From Bacteroides stercorirosoris (GTDB lineage Bacteria > Bacteroidota > Bacteroidia > Bacteroidales > Bacteroidaceae): a DNA stretch of 42,448 nucleotides. Location of the stretch: assembly GCF_900142015.1 (NCBI RefSeq), contig NZ_FQZN01000041.1:1-42448 (forward strand), in the 5' to 3' direction. This document shows positions 7,280 through 15,276 of the stretch, one piece after another; within the stretch, counting starts at the first letter, position 1, and every line of letters starts with the position of its first letter. The notes under the pieces are model-generated. The model searched no databases and was not told the DNA's origin. It worked only from the letters and a program-made list of their open reading frames with translations. The position numbers were made by a program, and so were the translations under genes.

Positions 7280-8500
7280 ATGAACGGAACAAACCTTTTC
7301 AAAATAGCCCTCCGCGCCCTTGCCAACAACAAGTTGCGCGCGTTCCTCACCATGCTGGGTATCATCATCGGTGTGGCCTCCGTCATCACCATGCTTGCCA
7401 TCGGACAAGGTTCGAAGAAAAGCATCCAGGCACAGATATCGGAGATGGGCTCGAATATGATCATGATCCATCCGGGTGGTGACACACGTGGCGGTGTCCG
7501 GCAAGACGCCTCGTCCATGCAGACGCTGAAACTGACCGACTACGAGTCGCTGCGGGACGAAACCAACTTCCTGGCAGCCGTCAGCCCCAACGTATCATCC
7601 AGCGGACAACTCATTGCCGGCAACAACAACTATCCTGCTTCCGTGAACGGTGTAGGTACCGAGTATCTCGAAATCCGGCAGTTGAGCGTGGAAAGCGGTG
7701 AAATGTTCACCGAAGCCGACATTCAGAGTGCAGCAAAAGTCTGCATCATCGGTAAGACCATCGTGGACAATCTTTTCCCGAACGGACAAGACCCCATCGG
7801 ACATACTATCCGCTTCAACCAGGTGCCGCTGCGTGTAGTGGGTGTGCTCAAAGCCAAAGGTTACAACTCTATGGGTATGGACCAGGACGAGATTGTGCTG
7901 GCTCCTTACACCACCGTAATGAAGCGTATGCTTGCCGTCACCTATCTGCAAGGTATCTTCGCCTCCGCCCTCTCCGAGGATATGACGGATTATGCGACCG
8001 AAGAAGTCACCACCCTCCTGCGCCGCAACCATAAGCTGAAAGAGAGTGACGACGACGACTTCACCATCCGCAGCCAGCAAGAGCTCAGCACCATGCTGAA
8101 CTCCACTACGGACCTGATGACTACGCTTCTGGCGTGCATCGCCGGCATCTCTCTGGTGGTAGGGGGTATCGGTATCATGAATATCATGTACGTCAGCGTA
8201 ACGGAACGTACCCGCGAAATCGGTCTGCGTATGTCTGTCGGAGCACGTGGTGTAGATATTCTTTCGCAATTCCTGATTGAGGCCATCCTCATCAGTATCA
8301 CGGGAGGTATCATCGGAGTCATCATCGGCTGCGGAGCTGCATTTATCGTGAAGAACGTAGCCCACTGGCCTATCTATATCCAAGCCTGGAGCGTATTCCT
8401 CTCCTTCGCAGTCTGCACCGTCACCGGCGTATTCTTCGGTTGGTACCCCGCCAAGAAGGCGGCTGATCTGGACCCGATAGAGGCGATAAGATACGAATAA
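7280..8500 (+). CDS. MacB-type ABC transporter permease (MacB_PCD-FtsX)
   Basis: Inner-membrane permease of the export pump. 406 residues in the four-helix MacB layout: an N-terminal helix at about 19-42 (AFLTMLGIIIGVASVITMLAI), a periplasmic MacB_PCD domain at about 45-265, and three C-terminal helices forming the FtsX domain (from LACIAGISLVVGGIGIMNIM). The signature ERTREIGLRMSVGAR follows the second helix, and the protein ends in PAKKAADLDPIEAIRYE, typical of the family. It is followed by an intercistronic hairpin at 8500-8524 and then the regulatory genes. Confidence 0.94.
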   Translation: MNGTNLFKIALRALANNKLRAFLTMLGIIIGVASVITMLAIGQGSKKSIQAQISEMGSNMIMIHPGGDTRGGVRQDASSMQTLKLTDYESLRDETNFLAAVSPNVSSSGQLIAGNNNYPASVNGVGTEYLEIRQLSVESGEMFTEADIQSAAKVCIIGKTIVDNLFPNGQDPIGHTIRFNQVPLRVVGVLKAKGYNSMGMDQDEIVLAPYTTVMKRMLAVTYLQGIFASALSEDMTDYATEEVTTLLRRNHKLKESDDDDFTIRSQQELSTMLNSTTDLMTTLLACIAGISLVVGGIGIMNIMYVSVTERTREIGLRMSVGARGVDILSQFLIEAILISITGGIIGVIIGCGAAFIVKNVAHWPIYIQAWSVFLSFAVCTVTGVFFGWYPAKKAADLDPIEAIRYE

Positions 8501-8540
8501 ATGAAGAATTCCTCATTCTTCATTAAAATTATTATTTTTG
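8500..8540 (+). promoter_or_regulatory. Intercistronic hairpin and -7 box before the sensor kinase gene
   Basis: AATGAAGAAT (8500-8509) and ATTCTTCATT (8515-8524) form a 10-bp perfect stem that begins at the last base of the permease stop codon. TATTTTTG at 8533-8540 fits the TAnnTTTG -7 box, but no clear -33 is present. If used, transcription would start at about the ATG at 8545, giving a leaderless message. The hairpin may lower or stabilise the regulator part of the operon. Confidence 0.4.
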
Positions 8541-8544
8541 TAAC

Positions 8545-9603
8545 ATGATTACGCAAGAACCCAAACCCCGTTGGATTGCAAAAGTCCTCATTCATATTAT
8601 CGGATGGGGTATCATCTTTGGCTTTCCATTTCTGTTGATGAACCGTAGCGGTTTCTCGATAACCTGGATAGACTACCTGCGTCATGGCAGTGCTGTTCCT
8701 ATCTCGTTCCTTATCGTGTTCTATGTCAACTATTGTTTCTTCATCCCCCGCTTCTTGTTCGAGGGACGCATCAAACAATATATAATGTTGAACCTGCTAC
8801 TCATCCTCTGCACCGCCATCGGAGTACACTTCTGGCAGAATTTCATCTTCCACACATTCGCAAAACCCGAAGGTCCCAGACGCCCCGGACCTCCCAGTTG
8901 GATATTCATCCTACGCGATATGTTCTCCATGATTCTCACTGTGGGACTGGCTGCCGCCATCCGCATGAGCGGTCGCTGGGTGAATGTGGAAGCCGCCCGT
9001 CGCGAAGCAGAAAAAAGCCGCACAGAAGCCGAATTGAAGAACTTGCGTAACCAACTGAACCCGCACTTCCTGCTCAATACTCTGAACAACATCTACGCCC
9101 TCATCGCCTTCGACAGCGAGAAAGCCCAGGCTGCCGTTCAGGAACTAAGCCGCCTGTTGCGCCATGTCCTCTACGACAATCAACAAAATTACGTAGCTTT
9201 AGGTAAAGAGATGGATTTCATCCGCAACTACATCGAACTGATGCGCATCCGTCTTGCCTCCAATGTGACCGTAGAGACACAAATCGACGTCCGCGCCGAC
9301 AGCCGCACGGAGATTGCCCCACTCATTTTCATCTCCCTCATAGAGAATGCCTTCAAACATGGCATCTCACCCACCGAATCCAGCTTCATACGCATTCATT
9401 TCAGCGAAAGTCCGGGTCAGGTATGCTGTGAAATCACCAACAGCTACCACCCCAAAAACCAAGCTGACAAAAGTGGAAGCGGCATAGGGCTGGAGCAGGT
9501 GCGGAAACGTCTCGAACTGACTTATCCGGGTCGGTACGAATGGAATCAGGGAGTGAGCGATGACGGGAAAGAGTATAAATCGGTGTTAAATATCAAATAT
9601 TAA
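8545..9603 (+). CDS. LytS-type sensor histidine kinase
   Basis: Membrane histidine kinase of the HPK7/LytS type (His_kinase plus HATPase_c). 352 residues: about four membrane helices in the first 140 residues with a Pro-rich extracytoplasmic loop (GPRRPGPPS), a short coiled coil, then the phospho-acceptor motif LRNQLNPHFLLNTLNNIYAL with His174, and a C-terminal ATPase domain (SLIENAFKHG N-box, GSGIGLEQVRKRL G-box). It has no large periplasmic sensor domain, so it probably senses membrane state or a membrane-embedded ligand, as in BceS-like intramembrane sensing. It lies 44 nt after the permease and 5 nt before its response regulator. Confidence 0.92.
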   Translation: MITQEPKPRWIAKVLIHIIGWGIIFGFPFLLMNRSGFSITWIDYLRHGSAVPISFLIVFYVNYCFFIPRFLFEGRIKQYIMLNLLLILCTAIGVHFWQNFIFHTFAKPEGPRRPGPPSWIFILRDMFSMILTVGLAAAIRMSGRWVNVEAARREAEKSRTEAELKNLRNQLNPHFLLNTLNNIYALIAFDSEKAQAAVQELSRLLRHVLYDNQQNYVALGKEMDFIRNYIELMRIRLASNVTVETQIDVRADSRTEIAPLIFISLIENAFKHGISPTESSFIRIHFSESPGQVCCEITNSYHPKNQADKSGSGIGLEQVRKRLELTYPGRYEWNQGVSDDGKEYKSVLNIKY

Positions 9604-9608
9604 ACCTC

Positions 9609-10310
9609 ATGAACCTGACTTGTGCCATAGTAGACGATGAACCGTTAGCTTTAGGTCTTTTGGAAAGCTACGTCAACAAAACCCCGTTCCTGACATTGAC
9701 GGGAAAGTATTCCAGTGCCGTACAGGCTATGAAGGAACTGCCGGAAAAGCAGGTAGACTTGCTTTTCCTCGACATACAGATGCCGGAACTCAACGGCCTC
9801 GAGTTCTCTAAAATGGTAGATTCACATACACGCATTGTGTTCAGCACTGCTTTCGAGCAATACGCTATCGATGGCTACAAAGTAAATGCCTTGGATTATC
9901 TGCTGAAGCCCATCTCCTACGTAGACTTCTTGCAGGCAGCCAACAAAGCCGTGCAGTGGTTCGAACTATTACAGCAGCCGAAAGATGAAATTGAAAGCAT
10001 CTTTGTGAAGAGTGACTATAAATTGGTGCAGATAGAGCTTAAAAAGATACTCTATGTGGAAGGTTTGAAAGATTATGTCAAGATTTATACAGAAGACAAT
10101 CCTCGCCCGATCTTGTCACTTATGAGTATGAAGTCGATGGAAGAATTATTACCGGCTTCCCGTTTCATGCGGGTTCACAGATCTTATATTGTACAGAAAG
10201 AAAAAATACGAGTCATTGATCGCGGACGCATTGTGTTCGATAAAACGTATATCCCCGTCAGCGACAGTTATAAACAGGTATTTCAAGCGTTCTTAGATAA
10301 AAGAAGTTAG
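9609..10310 (+). CDS. LytTR family response regulator
   Basis: Two-domain response regulator: receiver at about 1-120 with acidic pair Asp9/Asp10, phospho-acceptor Asp55 in LLFLDIQMPELNG and Lys in LLKPISYVDF, then a LytTR DNA-binding domain at about 130-230 (KSDYKLVQIELKKILYVEGL, RFMRVHRSYIVQ). It is the partner of the preceding kinase (5-nt gap). LytTR domains read short direct repeats two helical turns apart. Such repeats stand at 5151-5230 ahead of this operon, and a second pair at 10323-10357 lies 12 bp after its stop, so positive autoregulation and control of the small RNA downstream are the natural model (inference). Confidence 0.93.
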   Translation: MNLTCAIVDDEPLALGLLESYVNKTPFLTLTGKYSSAVQAMKELPEKQVDLLFLDIQMPELNGLEFSKMVDSHTRIVFSTAFEQYAIDGYKVNALDYLLKPISYVDFLQAANKAVQWFELLQQPKDEIESIFVKSDYKLVQIELKKILYVEGLKDYVKIYTEDNPRPILSLMSMKSMEELLPASRFMRVHRSYIVQKEKIRVIDRGRIVFDKTYIPVSDSYKQVFQAFLDKRS

Positions 10311-10322
10311 GAAATAACATCT

Positions 10323-10357
10323 ATTTGTCGATAAAATATCTGAATTTGTCGACAAAA
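10323..10357 (+). promoter_or_regulatory. Pair of 14-bp direct repeats 21 bp apart
   Basis: ATTTGTCGATAAAA (10323-10336) and ATTTGTCGACAAAA (10344-10357), 13 of 14 identical, start-to-start distance 21 bp. They end 11 bp before the -33 region of the small-RNA promoter. Position and phasing suit an activator site. The sequence differs from the 22-bp repeats at 5151, so binding by the same LytTR protein is not shown. Confidence 0.5.
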
Positions 10358-10368
10358 CATATTTTCCT

Positions 10369-10400
10369 ATTGCATATTAAAAAATGTTTTTTTATCTTTG
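10369..10400 (+). promoter_or_regulatory. Promoter of the small RNA after the efflux operon
   Basis: ATTG (10369-10372, three of four match to TTTG), 20-bp spacer, TATCTTTG (10393-10400). It points into a gene-free stretch ending in a strong terminator, so it most likely drives a short non-coding RNA starting near 10405. Confidence 0.65.
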
Positions 10401-10404
10401 CATC

Positions 10405-10519
10405 GAACAGATAAAGGAAGTTGTGAAACTTCCCCCAATAGAATAGTTTAGTTAAGTCTAGTTTAGTTTTTGTGTGAAAGTGCTTCCCCGTTAGAGAACG
10501 ATAAGGAAGCACTTTTTTA
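10405..10519 (+). ncRNA. Candidate small RNA, about 115 nt, family not recognised
   Basis: Bounded by a Bacteroides promoter and an intrinsic terminator, with no credible reading frame. Structure: 5' hairpin GGAAGTT-GTGA-AACTTCC (10416-10433), a U-rich unpaired middle with the near-repeats AGTTTAGTT and AGTTTAGTTTTT, then a terminator hairpin AAGTGCTTCC (10478-10487) with GGAAGCACTT (10505-10514), an inner 4-bp stem CGTT/AACG, and a T-run. The 5' arm GGAAG could also pair with CTTCC of the terminator, so two folds compete. The next gene on either side is convergent or far away, which argues against a leader. It does not show the long closing stem of 6S RNA. Confidence 0.68.
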
Positions 10520-10565
10520 TTCACTCTAAGCATCTACACGCAATTAACATACCGGCAACTATCAC

Positions 10566-11618
10566 TTACTCTACTCCTAAGAATTTGAAAGGTTTCGTAC
10601 TGACAAATTCTTTCGCCGTATTTCCCGCATACGTCTTACCGGAAACAAGATTCAACATCTTAACCGAAGCTCCTTCAGAGAAATTCACATCTCTGAAATC
10701 AACCCAAAATACATTAGGATATAGAGTAGACTCAAAGTAATAAATCTTATTCTTCTGGTCAGAAACAGTTCTCCAGCGTGTTGACGATATATTCGGTTGG
10801 TCAGGAGTGCTGATACCGAACGGAACGGAAGTATTGCGTATCACACTGAACACACTGGCTAAAGCAGTACGTGTATCTTCCGTCTTAGGAATTGCATTTA
10901 TATAGAAAGAAGCTCTCACAAAACGGTCGGCGGCACGGTTGGTTCCCGGCAGGAAAGTAGTCCCACCGATGTTTTTCCAATAATCATCGAGTGCCAGTTG
11001 CTGATCGAAAACAGGCGAGTTGGTCATCACCTGATAAGAGCGGTTATGATGAATGTTCAGTTTGCCGTCGATATATTCGAAGATTGCATTATCTCCGGTA
11101 GCGTCTGAGACCGAAAGATGGAGGGTAGCCATTCGCGTGCCGTCGGGCATCATATCCGATACTACATCGAAAGTATTTTTCTCTATCCCGGCAACAGCCT
11201 CATCCACTGTTGCAAAGTTATCGAGCATATACTGCACCCAGGCAGCTATGGACAAAGCCGGCCTTTCTCCATTCCATTGCGGATAAGTGGATTCCGCCAA
11301 CCATAATAAATTGGCAACAAGTCCTTTTTCGTTCATCCCGTCAGTGCTGCATATGTCATAAGCCGAAGTCACGACGCTGCCGTATTTTGATTTCCAGCGC
11401 ATCGGGTCTTTCCCCACCTCACCGTTACGTTCCATACCTCGTGGAAAAATCCAGAGGTTGCTGCGGGTATCTTCTTTCCAGTCCATAGTGCGGCCTGTGA
11501 TTATCATATTATTCACCCCCTGATAAACCACACGGGTGCATGCCTTTAAAGAGTCAACTGATATTCCGAAGAACACAGCTACTGACAACACAATTGAATA
11601 TACATTGATTTTGCTCAT
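10566..11618 (-). CDS. Secreted bile salt hydrolase / linear amide C-N hydrolase
   Basis: N-terminal nucleophile hydrolase of the choloylglycine hydrolase/penicillin V acylase family; Bacteroides members deconjugate glycine- and taurine-linked bile acids. 350 residues with a signal peptide of 26 residues. Cleavage would expose Cys27 (SLKA-CTRVVYQG) as the N-terminal nucleophile. Other family positions are visible: Arg43 and Asp46 in GRTMDWKED, Asn in QVMTNSPVFDQQL, and Arg in PGTNRAADRFVRASFY. The pattern resembles the experimentally known B. thetaiotaomicron enzyme as I remember it. Likely periplasmic. A -7 box (TATCTTTG, 11666-11659) lies upstream. Substrate choice between bile salts and penicillin V or N-acyl amides cannot be decided here. 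Confidence 0.86.
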   Translation of the reverse strand: MSKINVYSIVLSVAVFFGISVDSLKACTRVVYQGVNNMIITGRTMDWKEDTRSNLWIFPRGMERNGEVGKDPMRWKSKYGSVVTSAYDICSTDGMNEKGLVANLLWLAESTYPQWNGERPALSIAAWVQYMLDNFATVDEAVAGIEKNTFDVVSDMMPDGTRMATLHLSVSDATGDNAIFEYIDGKLNIHHNRSYQVMTNSPVFDQQLALDDYWKNIGGTTFLPGTNRAADRFVRASFYINAIPKTEDTRTALASVFSVIRNTSVPFGISTPDQPNISSTRWRTVSDQKNKIYYFESTLYPNVFWVDFRDVNFSEGASVKMLNLVSGKTYAGNTAKEFVSTKPFKFLGVE

Positions 11619-11658
11619 AATTGCTTGATATTAAGTTACTGAATTATACATAATACAA

Positions 11659-11666
11659 CAAAGATA
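11659..11666 (-). promoter_or_regulatory. -7 box of the bile-salt-hydrolase-type gene
   Basis: Minus-strand TATCTTTG, matching TAnnTTTG, about 40 bp before the start codon. The -33 region is only an A/T-rich stretch without a clear TTTG at the right distance. Confidence 0.5.
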
Positions 11667-11836
11667 TAGGAAGTAAAGTTCTCAAAAAAAATACAAAGTT
11701 GGCATAGTTCAGGCGATTAAGCGGACAAAAATATTCTCGCACGAAAGTAATCTTCCCAAAACAAATAAATCTTAAAAAAGAAAACAAACCGTAACGAACT
11801 CTGTTGGAAGGGGAAACTCTAAAAAATGTAACAGTT

Positions 11837-12880
11837 ATGAATTACGGTATTAGTATCCTTTTCAGGGCTATCCCATTGCTGATGGCCCTTTTTTGTTTTG
11901 GTTACGGAGCCTTTGTCATTGACACGGGAACGGACATGAACCGCTTCGTTGCCGGCCCTGTGGTGTTTTCATTAGGTATGATATGCATAGCGCTGTTCGC
12001 TACGGCAGGAACTATCATCCGGCAAATCATCCACACCTATAGTACAGCGGCTAAATATGTTCTGCCCATCATCGGTTATCTGGCAGCCGTACTGTGCTTC
12101 ATCGGGGGAATGAACTATATCAACGACGGCACAACTGTAGCCCACTTCGTTGCGGGACACGTCATCTGCGGGGTAGCATTCATCACTGCTTGCGTAGCCA
12201 CTACCGCCACTTCTTCCACCCGCTTCACGCTCATCACCCAGAACTCGAAACGGACCGACCACGCCGCACCGGCAAAGGCTTTTTCTTCGGCACAAGGGGA
12301 TATTCTGATTATCCTTGCCATTATTTTCGCCATCAGCGTATGGGTATGGACATTCTGGCTATTGGGACAAAGTGATATTCACAACGCCTACTTCGTGGCA
12401 GGACACGTAATGGCGGGACTGGCATGTATTTGTACAAGTCTGGTTGCACTGGTCGCAACCATTGTCCGCCAGATACGTAACGGATATACGCATGCTGAAC
12501 GGAAATGGTGGCCTGCTCTCGTATTGGCAATGGGTACTCTGAGTGTACTTTGGGGACTTTGGATTCTGACCGACATCGATCCGGCAAAGTCTTCCATCGG
12601 CTATATTATGATAGGTCTCGGTTTAGTCTGTTACAGTATCTCCAGCAAGGTCATCTTGTTGGCTGTCATCTGGCGGAATGTCTTTAAACTGGCAAACCGT
12701 ATTCCGCTTATTCCGGTACTTACCGCACTGGCTTGCCTCTTTCTTTCCGCTTTCCTTTTTGAGATGACTACGATGAATGATGTCTACTTCGTCCCTGCAC
12801 GCGTGTTGGCAGGATTAGGCGGCATCTGTTTCACATTGTTCTCTATCGTCAGCATCCTCGAAAGCGGGACGTCAAACTGA
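11837..12880 (+). CDS. DUF2776 (YhiM-like) inner membrane protein
   Basis: A polytopic protein of 347 residues with about ten hydrophobic helices. It has four internal repeats of a pair of helices containing an FVAGxVxxxLxxICxxL motif (near residues 30, 90, 175, 285 counted from this start). This matches DUF2776, the family of E. coli YhiM, an inner-membrane protein linked to acid resistance; biochemical function unknown. I chose ATG 11837 because the protein then begins MNYGISILFRAIPLLM like the family. A TTG in frame at 11804 would add 11 non-hydrophobic residues. It is convergent with pgl: the last 9 bases overlap the pgl 3' end. Confidence 0.78.
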   Translation: MNYGISILFRAIPLLMALFCFGYGAFVIDTGTDMNRFVAGPVVFSLGMICIALFATAGTIIRQIIHTYSTAAKYVLPIIGYLAAVLCFIGGMNYINDGTTVAHFVAGHVICGVAFITACVATTATSSTRFTLITQNSKRTDHAAPAKAFSSAQGDILIILAIIFAISVWVWTFWLLGQSDIHNAYFVAGHVMAGLACICTSLVALVATIVRQIRNGYTHAERKWWPALVLAMGTLSVLWGLWILTDIDPAKSSIGYIMIGLGLVCYSISSKVILLAVIWRNVFKLANRIPLIPVLTALACLFLSAFLFEMTTMNDVYFVPARVLAGLGGICFTLFSIVSILESGTSN

Positions 12881-13573
12881 CGCTAGTTCATCCATGAATA
12901 CTTCTACGTTCCAGGCATGATGCGCCACGTAAGCGGCCGGACCGGTATCGCCCGAATCCAGGATATCCCGCACCACGTTGGCCTTGTTCCTGCCTGTAAC
13001 GAAGAAGATCAGTTGCCTGGCATTGAACAGCAAACAGCCGGTCATGGCTATACGTTTCTGGCCGTTATAAGGATTCACACTCAGTTCATAAGGATGGAAA
13101 GACGAAAGCAAATATTCCTGTCCGGGAAAAATGGACGAAGTGTGACCATCCTCTCCCGCTCCCAACAGAACAATATCAAAAGCCGGAAAGCCATGCCAGA
13201 GGGGAACGTTGCAACGCACTATGCGCGAATAACTGTTCGCCTCGTTATCGGGCCGGTTACTTCCATCTATGGGGAAAATGTACTCGTCAGGCATCGCAAC
13301 CTTATCCAACAACAGGCGGCGCATAGTGCCATAATTGCTTTCCGAGTCTTCGGCAGGTACACAACGCTCATCCACCCAATAAATACGCATACGCACCCAG
13401 GGAGTGACATCTTTAAACTCCTCCGCCCACAAATCGAACATGAGCGAGGGCGTGCTGCCCCCGCTGAATGCGATGTGGAAAATCTTGTCAGGTTCTTCCT
13501 CCATCAAGCCAATGAGGTGCTTAATGAGGGCACGCGCCGTCTCGACAGCTGTACTATATATATAAGTTTTCAT
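12872..13573 (-). CDS. pgl: 6-phosphogluconolactonase
   Basis: Hydrolyses 6-phosphogluconolactone to 6-phosphogluconate, second step of the oxidative pentose phosphate pathway, in the cytoplasm. 233 residues, the usual length of the SugE/DevB-type lactonase. Family motifs: FSGGSTPSLMFDLW near residue 40, WVDERCVP near 86, GAGEDGHTSSIFPG near 150. The start ATG overlaps the zwf stop as ATGA, so translation is probably coupled. Third gene of the gnd-zwf-pgl run. Confidence 0.94.
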   Translation of the reverse strand: MKTYIYSTAVETARALIKHLIGLMEEEPDKIFHIAFSGGSTPSLMFDLWAEEFKDVTPWVRMRIYWVDERCVPAEDSESNYGTMRRLLLDKVAMPDEYIFPIDGSNRPDNEANSYSRIVRCNVPLWHGFPAFDIVLLGAGEDGHTSSIFPGQEYLLSSFHPYELSVNPYNGQKRIAMTGCLLFNARQLIFFVTGRNKANVVRDILDSGDTGPAAYVAHHAWNVEVFMDELASV

Positions 13574-15057
13574 AACTCACAATATTGATCTGTATTCGTC
13601 AAATTCTTACAAGGATTGGTCCAGTCGGCACCGTGCTCGTGCATCATGGCTTCGCTCTCCAAAGGGCCCCATGTCCCGACGGGATAACCGTAGAGAGGTG
13701 CATCGGGATATTCGCTCCAATAGCGCAGCACAGGGTCGAAGAAACGCCAGGAAGCCTCCACGGCATCACTGCGGGTGAAGAGTGTGGGATCGCCCTGGAT
13801 GCAGTCTTCTATCAGACGGGCATAAGCATCGCCCGTAGCTTGCCCGCCCAGCTGGTCGTAGCTGAAATCCATCATCACCTGCTTCACATCGAACCCCGGT
13901 CCGGGCACTTTCATGCCGAACTTCAGTACGATGCCCTCATTGGGTTGCAGGCGGAGGATCAGTTTATTAGCCCGCGGACAGTGTCCGCCATGGCAGTGAA
14001 ACATCTGGTGCGGCGTTTCACGGAAATGCACTACGATTTCCGTTACCTTAGTAGGCATTTGCTTTCCCGTACGGATATAGAAAGGTACGCCGCTCCATCG
14101 CCAGTTGTCTATTCCTATCTTCATGGCGATGTAAGTTTCAGTGCGCGAGTCGGCGGGAACGTTTTTTTCTTCGCGGTAGCCCTTTTTAGAACCGGAAGCC
14201 GTGTATTGCCCGCGGACTATATGTTCATTCAGATCTTCTTCTGTCAGAGGTTTCAGTGACTCGTAGACCTTCACCACTTCATTACGGAAATTGTCGGCAG
14301 TGAAAACGGCAGGCGGTTCCATAGCAGTGAGGGCCACCAGTTGGATAAGGTGGTTCTGCACCATGTCGCGCAGGGCACCTGTACCATCATAGAAACCGCC
14401 ACGCTGCTCGATGCCGAGATTCTCGACGGCGGTGACTTCCACATAATCGATGTAATTACGGTTCCACAACGGCTCGAAAATACCGTTGGCGAAACGGAAT
14501 GCAAGGATGTTTTGTGCCGTCTCCTTGCCGAGGAAATGGTCGATACGGTATATCTGCCGTTCCTCAAAGACGGAAGCATATATTTTATTCAGTTCTTGTG
14601 CGGACTCCAGGTTGTAACCGAAAGGTTTCTCGACAATGATGCGGGTATGCTCGCGGTTCAGCCCTGCTGTTTTCAGATGCAAGGGAATGACACCATAAAG
14701 TGAGGGAGGCGTGGCAAGATAGAACAACAGGTTGTCCGGTTCCTTTTCACCGGTGATTACCTGCAGGCGCTGGTCCAGCGTCGCATAACCTTCTTCTTTG
14801 GCAGGGTCTATGCTGAGATAATGCAAGTGGGTGCAAAACTCCTTCATCCCTACCTCAGCAGGAGTGACGAAGTGTTCCAGTTCGTTCAGGATATAGTCTC
14901 GATAGGTTTCGTCTGCATATTCAGTACGGCCGATACCCAGAATAGCGAATCCCTCCGGCAGGCGGTTATCCTTGTAAAGGGAGTAAAGGGCCGGCATCAG
15001 TTTGCGTTTTGTCAGGTCGCCCGAGGCGCCGAATATGATCATTACAAATTTACTCAT
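13570..15057 (-). CDS. zwf: Glucose-6-phosphate 1-dehydrogenase
   Basis: Oxidises glucose 6-phosphate to the lactone with NAD(P)+, the entry step of the oxidative pentose phosphate pathway. 495 residues, normal for the family. Nucleotide-binding GASGDLTKRKLMPALY at residues 9-24; catalytic region RIDHFLGKETAQNI near 170-183 with the active-site His and Lys; C-terminal domain with EGIVLKFGMKVPG and the FTRSDAVEASWRF segment. Shares an ATGA overlap with pgl. Separated from gnd by a 220-bp gap that holds a long hairpin repeat, so the three genes may have more than one transcript. Confidence 0.96.
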   Translation of the reverse strand: MSKFVMIIFGASGDLTKRKLMPALYSLYKDNRLPEGFAILGIGRTEYADETYRDYILNELEHFVTPAEVGMKEFCTHLHYLSIDPAKEEGYATLDQRLQVITGEKEPDNLLFYLATPPSLYGVIPLHLKTAGLNREHTRIIVEKPFGYNLESAQELNKIYASVFEERQIYRIDHFLGKETAQNILAFRFANGIFEPLWNRNYIDYVEVTAVENLGIEQRGGFYDGTGALRDMVQNHLIQLVALTAMEPPAVFTADNFRNEVVKVYESLKPLTEEDLNEHIVRGQYTASGSKKGYREEKNVPADSRTETYIAMKIGIDNWRWSGVPFYIRTGKQMPTKVTEIVVHFRETPHQMFHCHGGHCPRANKLILRLQPNEGIVLKFGMKVPGPGFDVKQVMMDFSYDQLGGQATGDAYARLIEDCIQGDPTLFTRSDAVEASWRFFDPVLRYWSEYPDAPLYGYPVGTWGPLESEAMMHEHGADWTNPCKNLTNTDQYCEL

Positions 15058-15116
15058 AGAATCTTGTTTTTTTTGATTAGCTCATACAGCTAAATAATTA
15101 ACTGACTATCTCAATT

Positions 15117-15249
15117 CCCCTCCTCCCGGGAGGAGGGGTGCCCAAAGGGCGGGGTGGTAGGTAAAAAAACTTACTCCTTATTTCTAAATAGATACACTTT
15201 TCTACCTACCACCTCCCCCTACGGGTACTCCTCCTCCCGGGAGGAGGAG
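15117..15249. repeat. 133-bp G/C-rich hairpin repeat between gnd and zwf
   Basis: Two 22-bp perfect palindromes centred on CTCCTCCCGGGAGGAG (15117-15138 and 15228-15249). The inner flanks 15139-15168 and 15199-15227 are also an imperfect inverted pair (GTGGTAGGTA with TACCTACCAC), with an AT-rich loop of roughly 35 bp. The whole forms a long hairpin or cruciform. It interrupts an otherwise tight pathway operon and may be a dispersed MITE-like repeat; I see no second copy in this window. Confidence 0.7.
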
Positions 15250-15276
15250 AGTTAGATTGGTGCTGAGTTATCAGGT

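Noticed and set aside
10321..10533. 70-codon minus-strand frame after the LytTR gene
   Set aside because: Lies over the small-RNA promoter and terminator, is Lys/Phe-rich, and has no initiation context. The RNA explains the region better.
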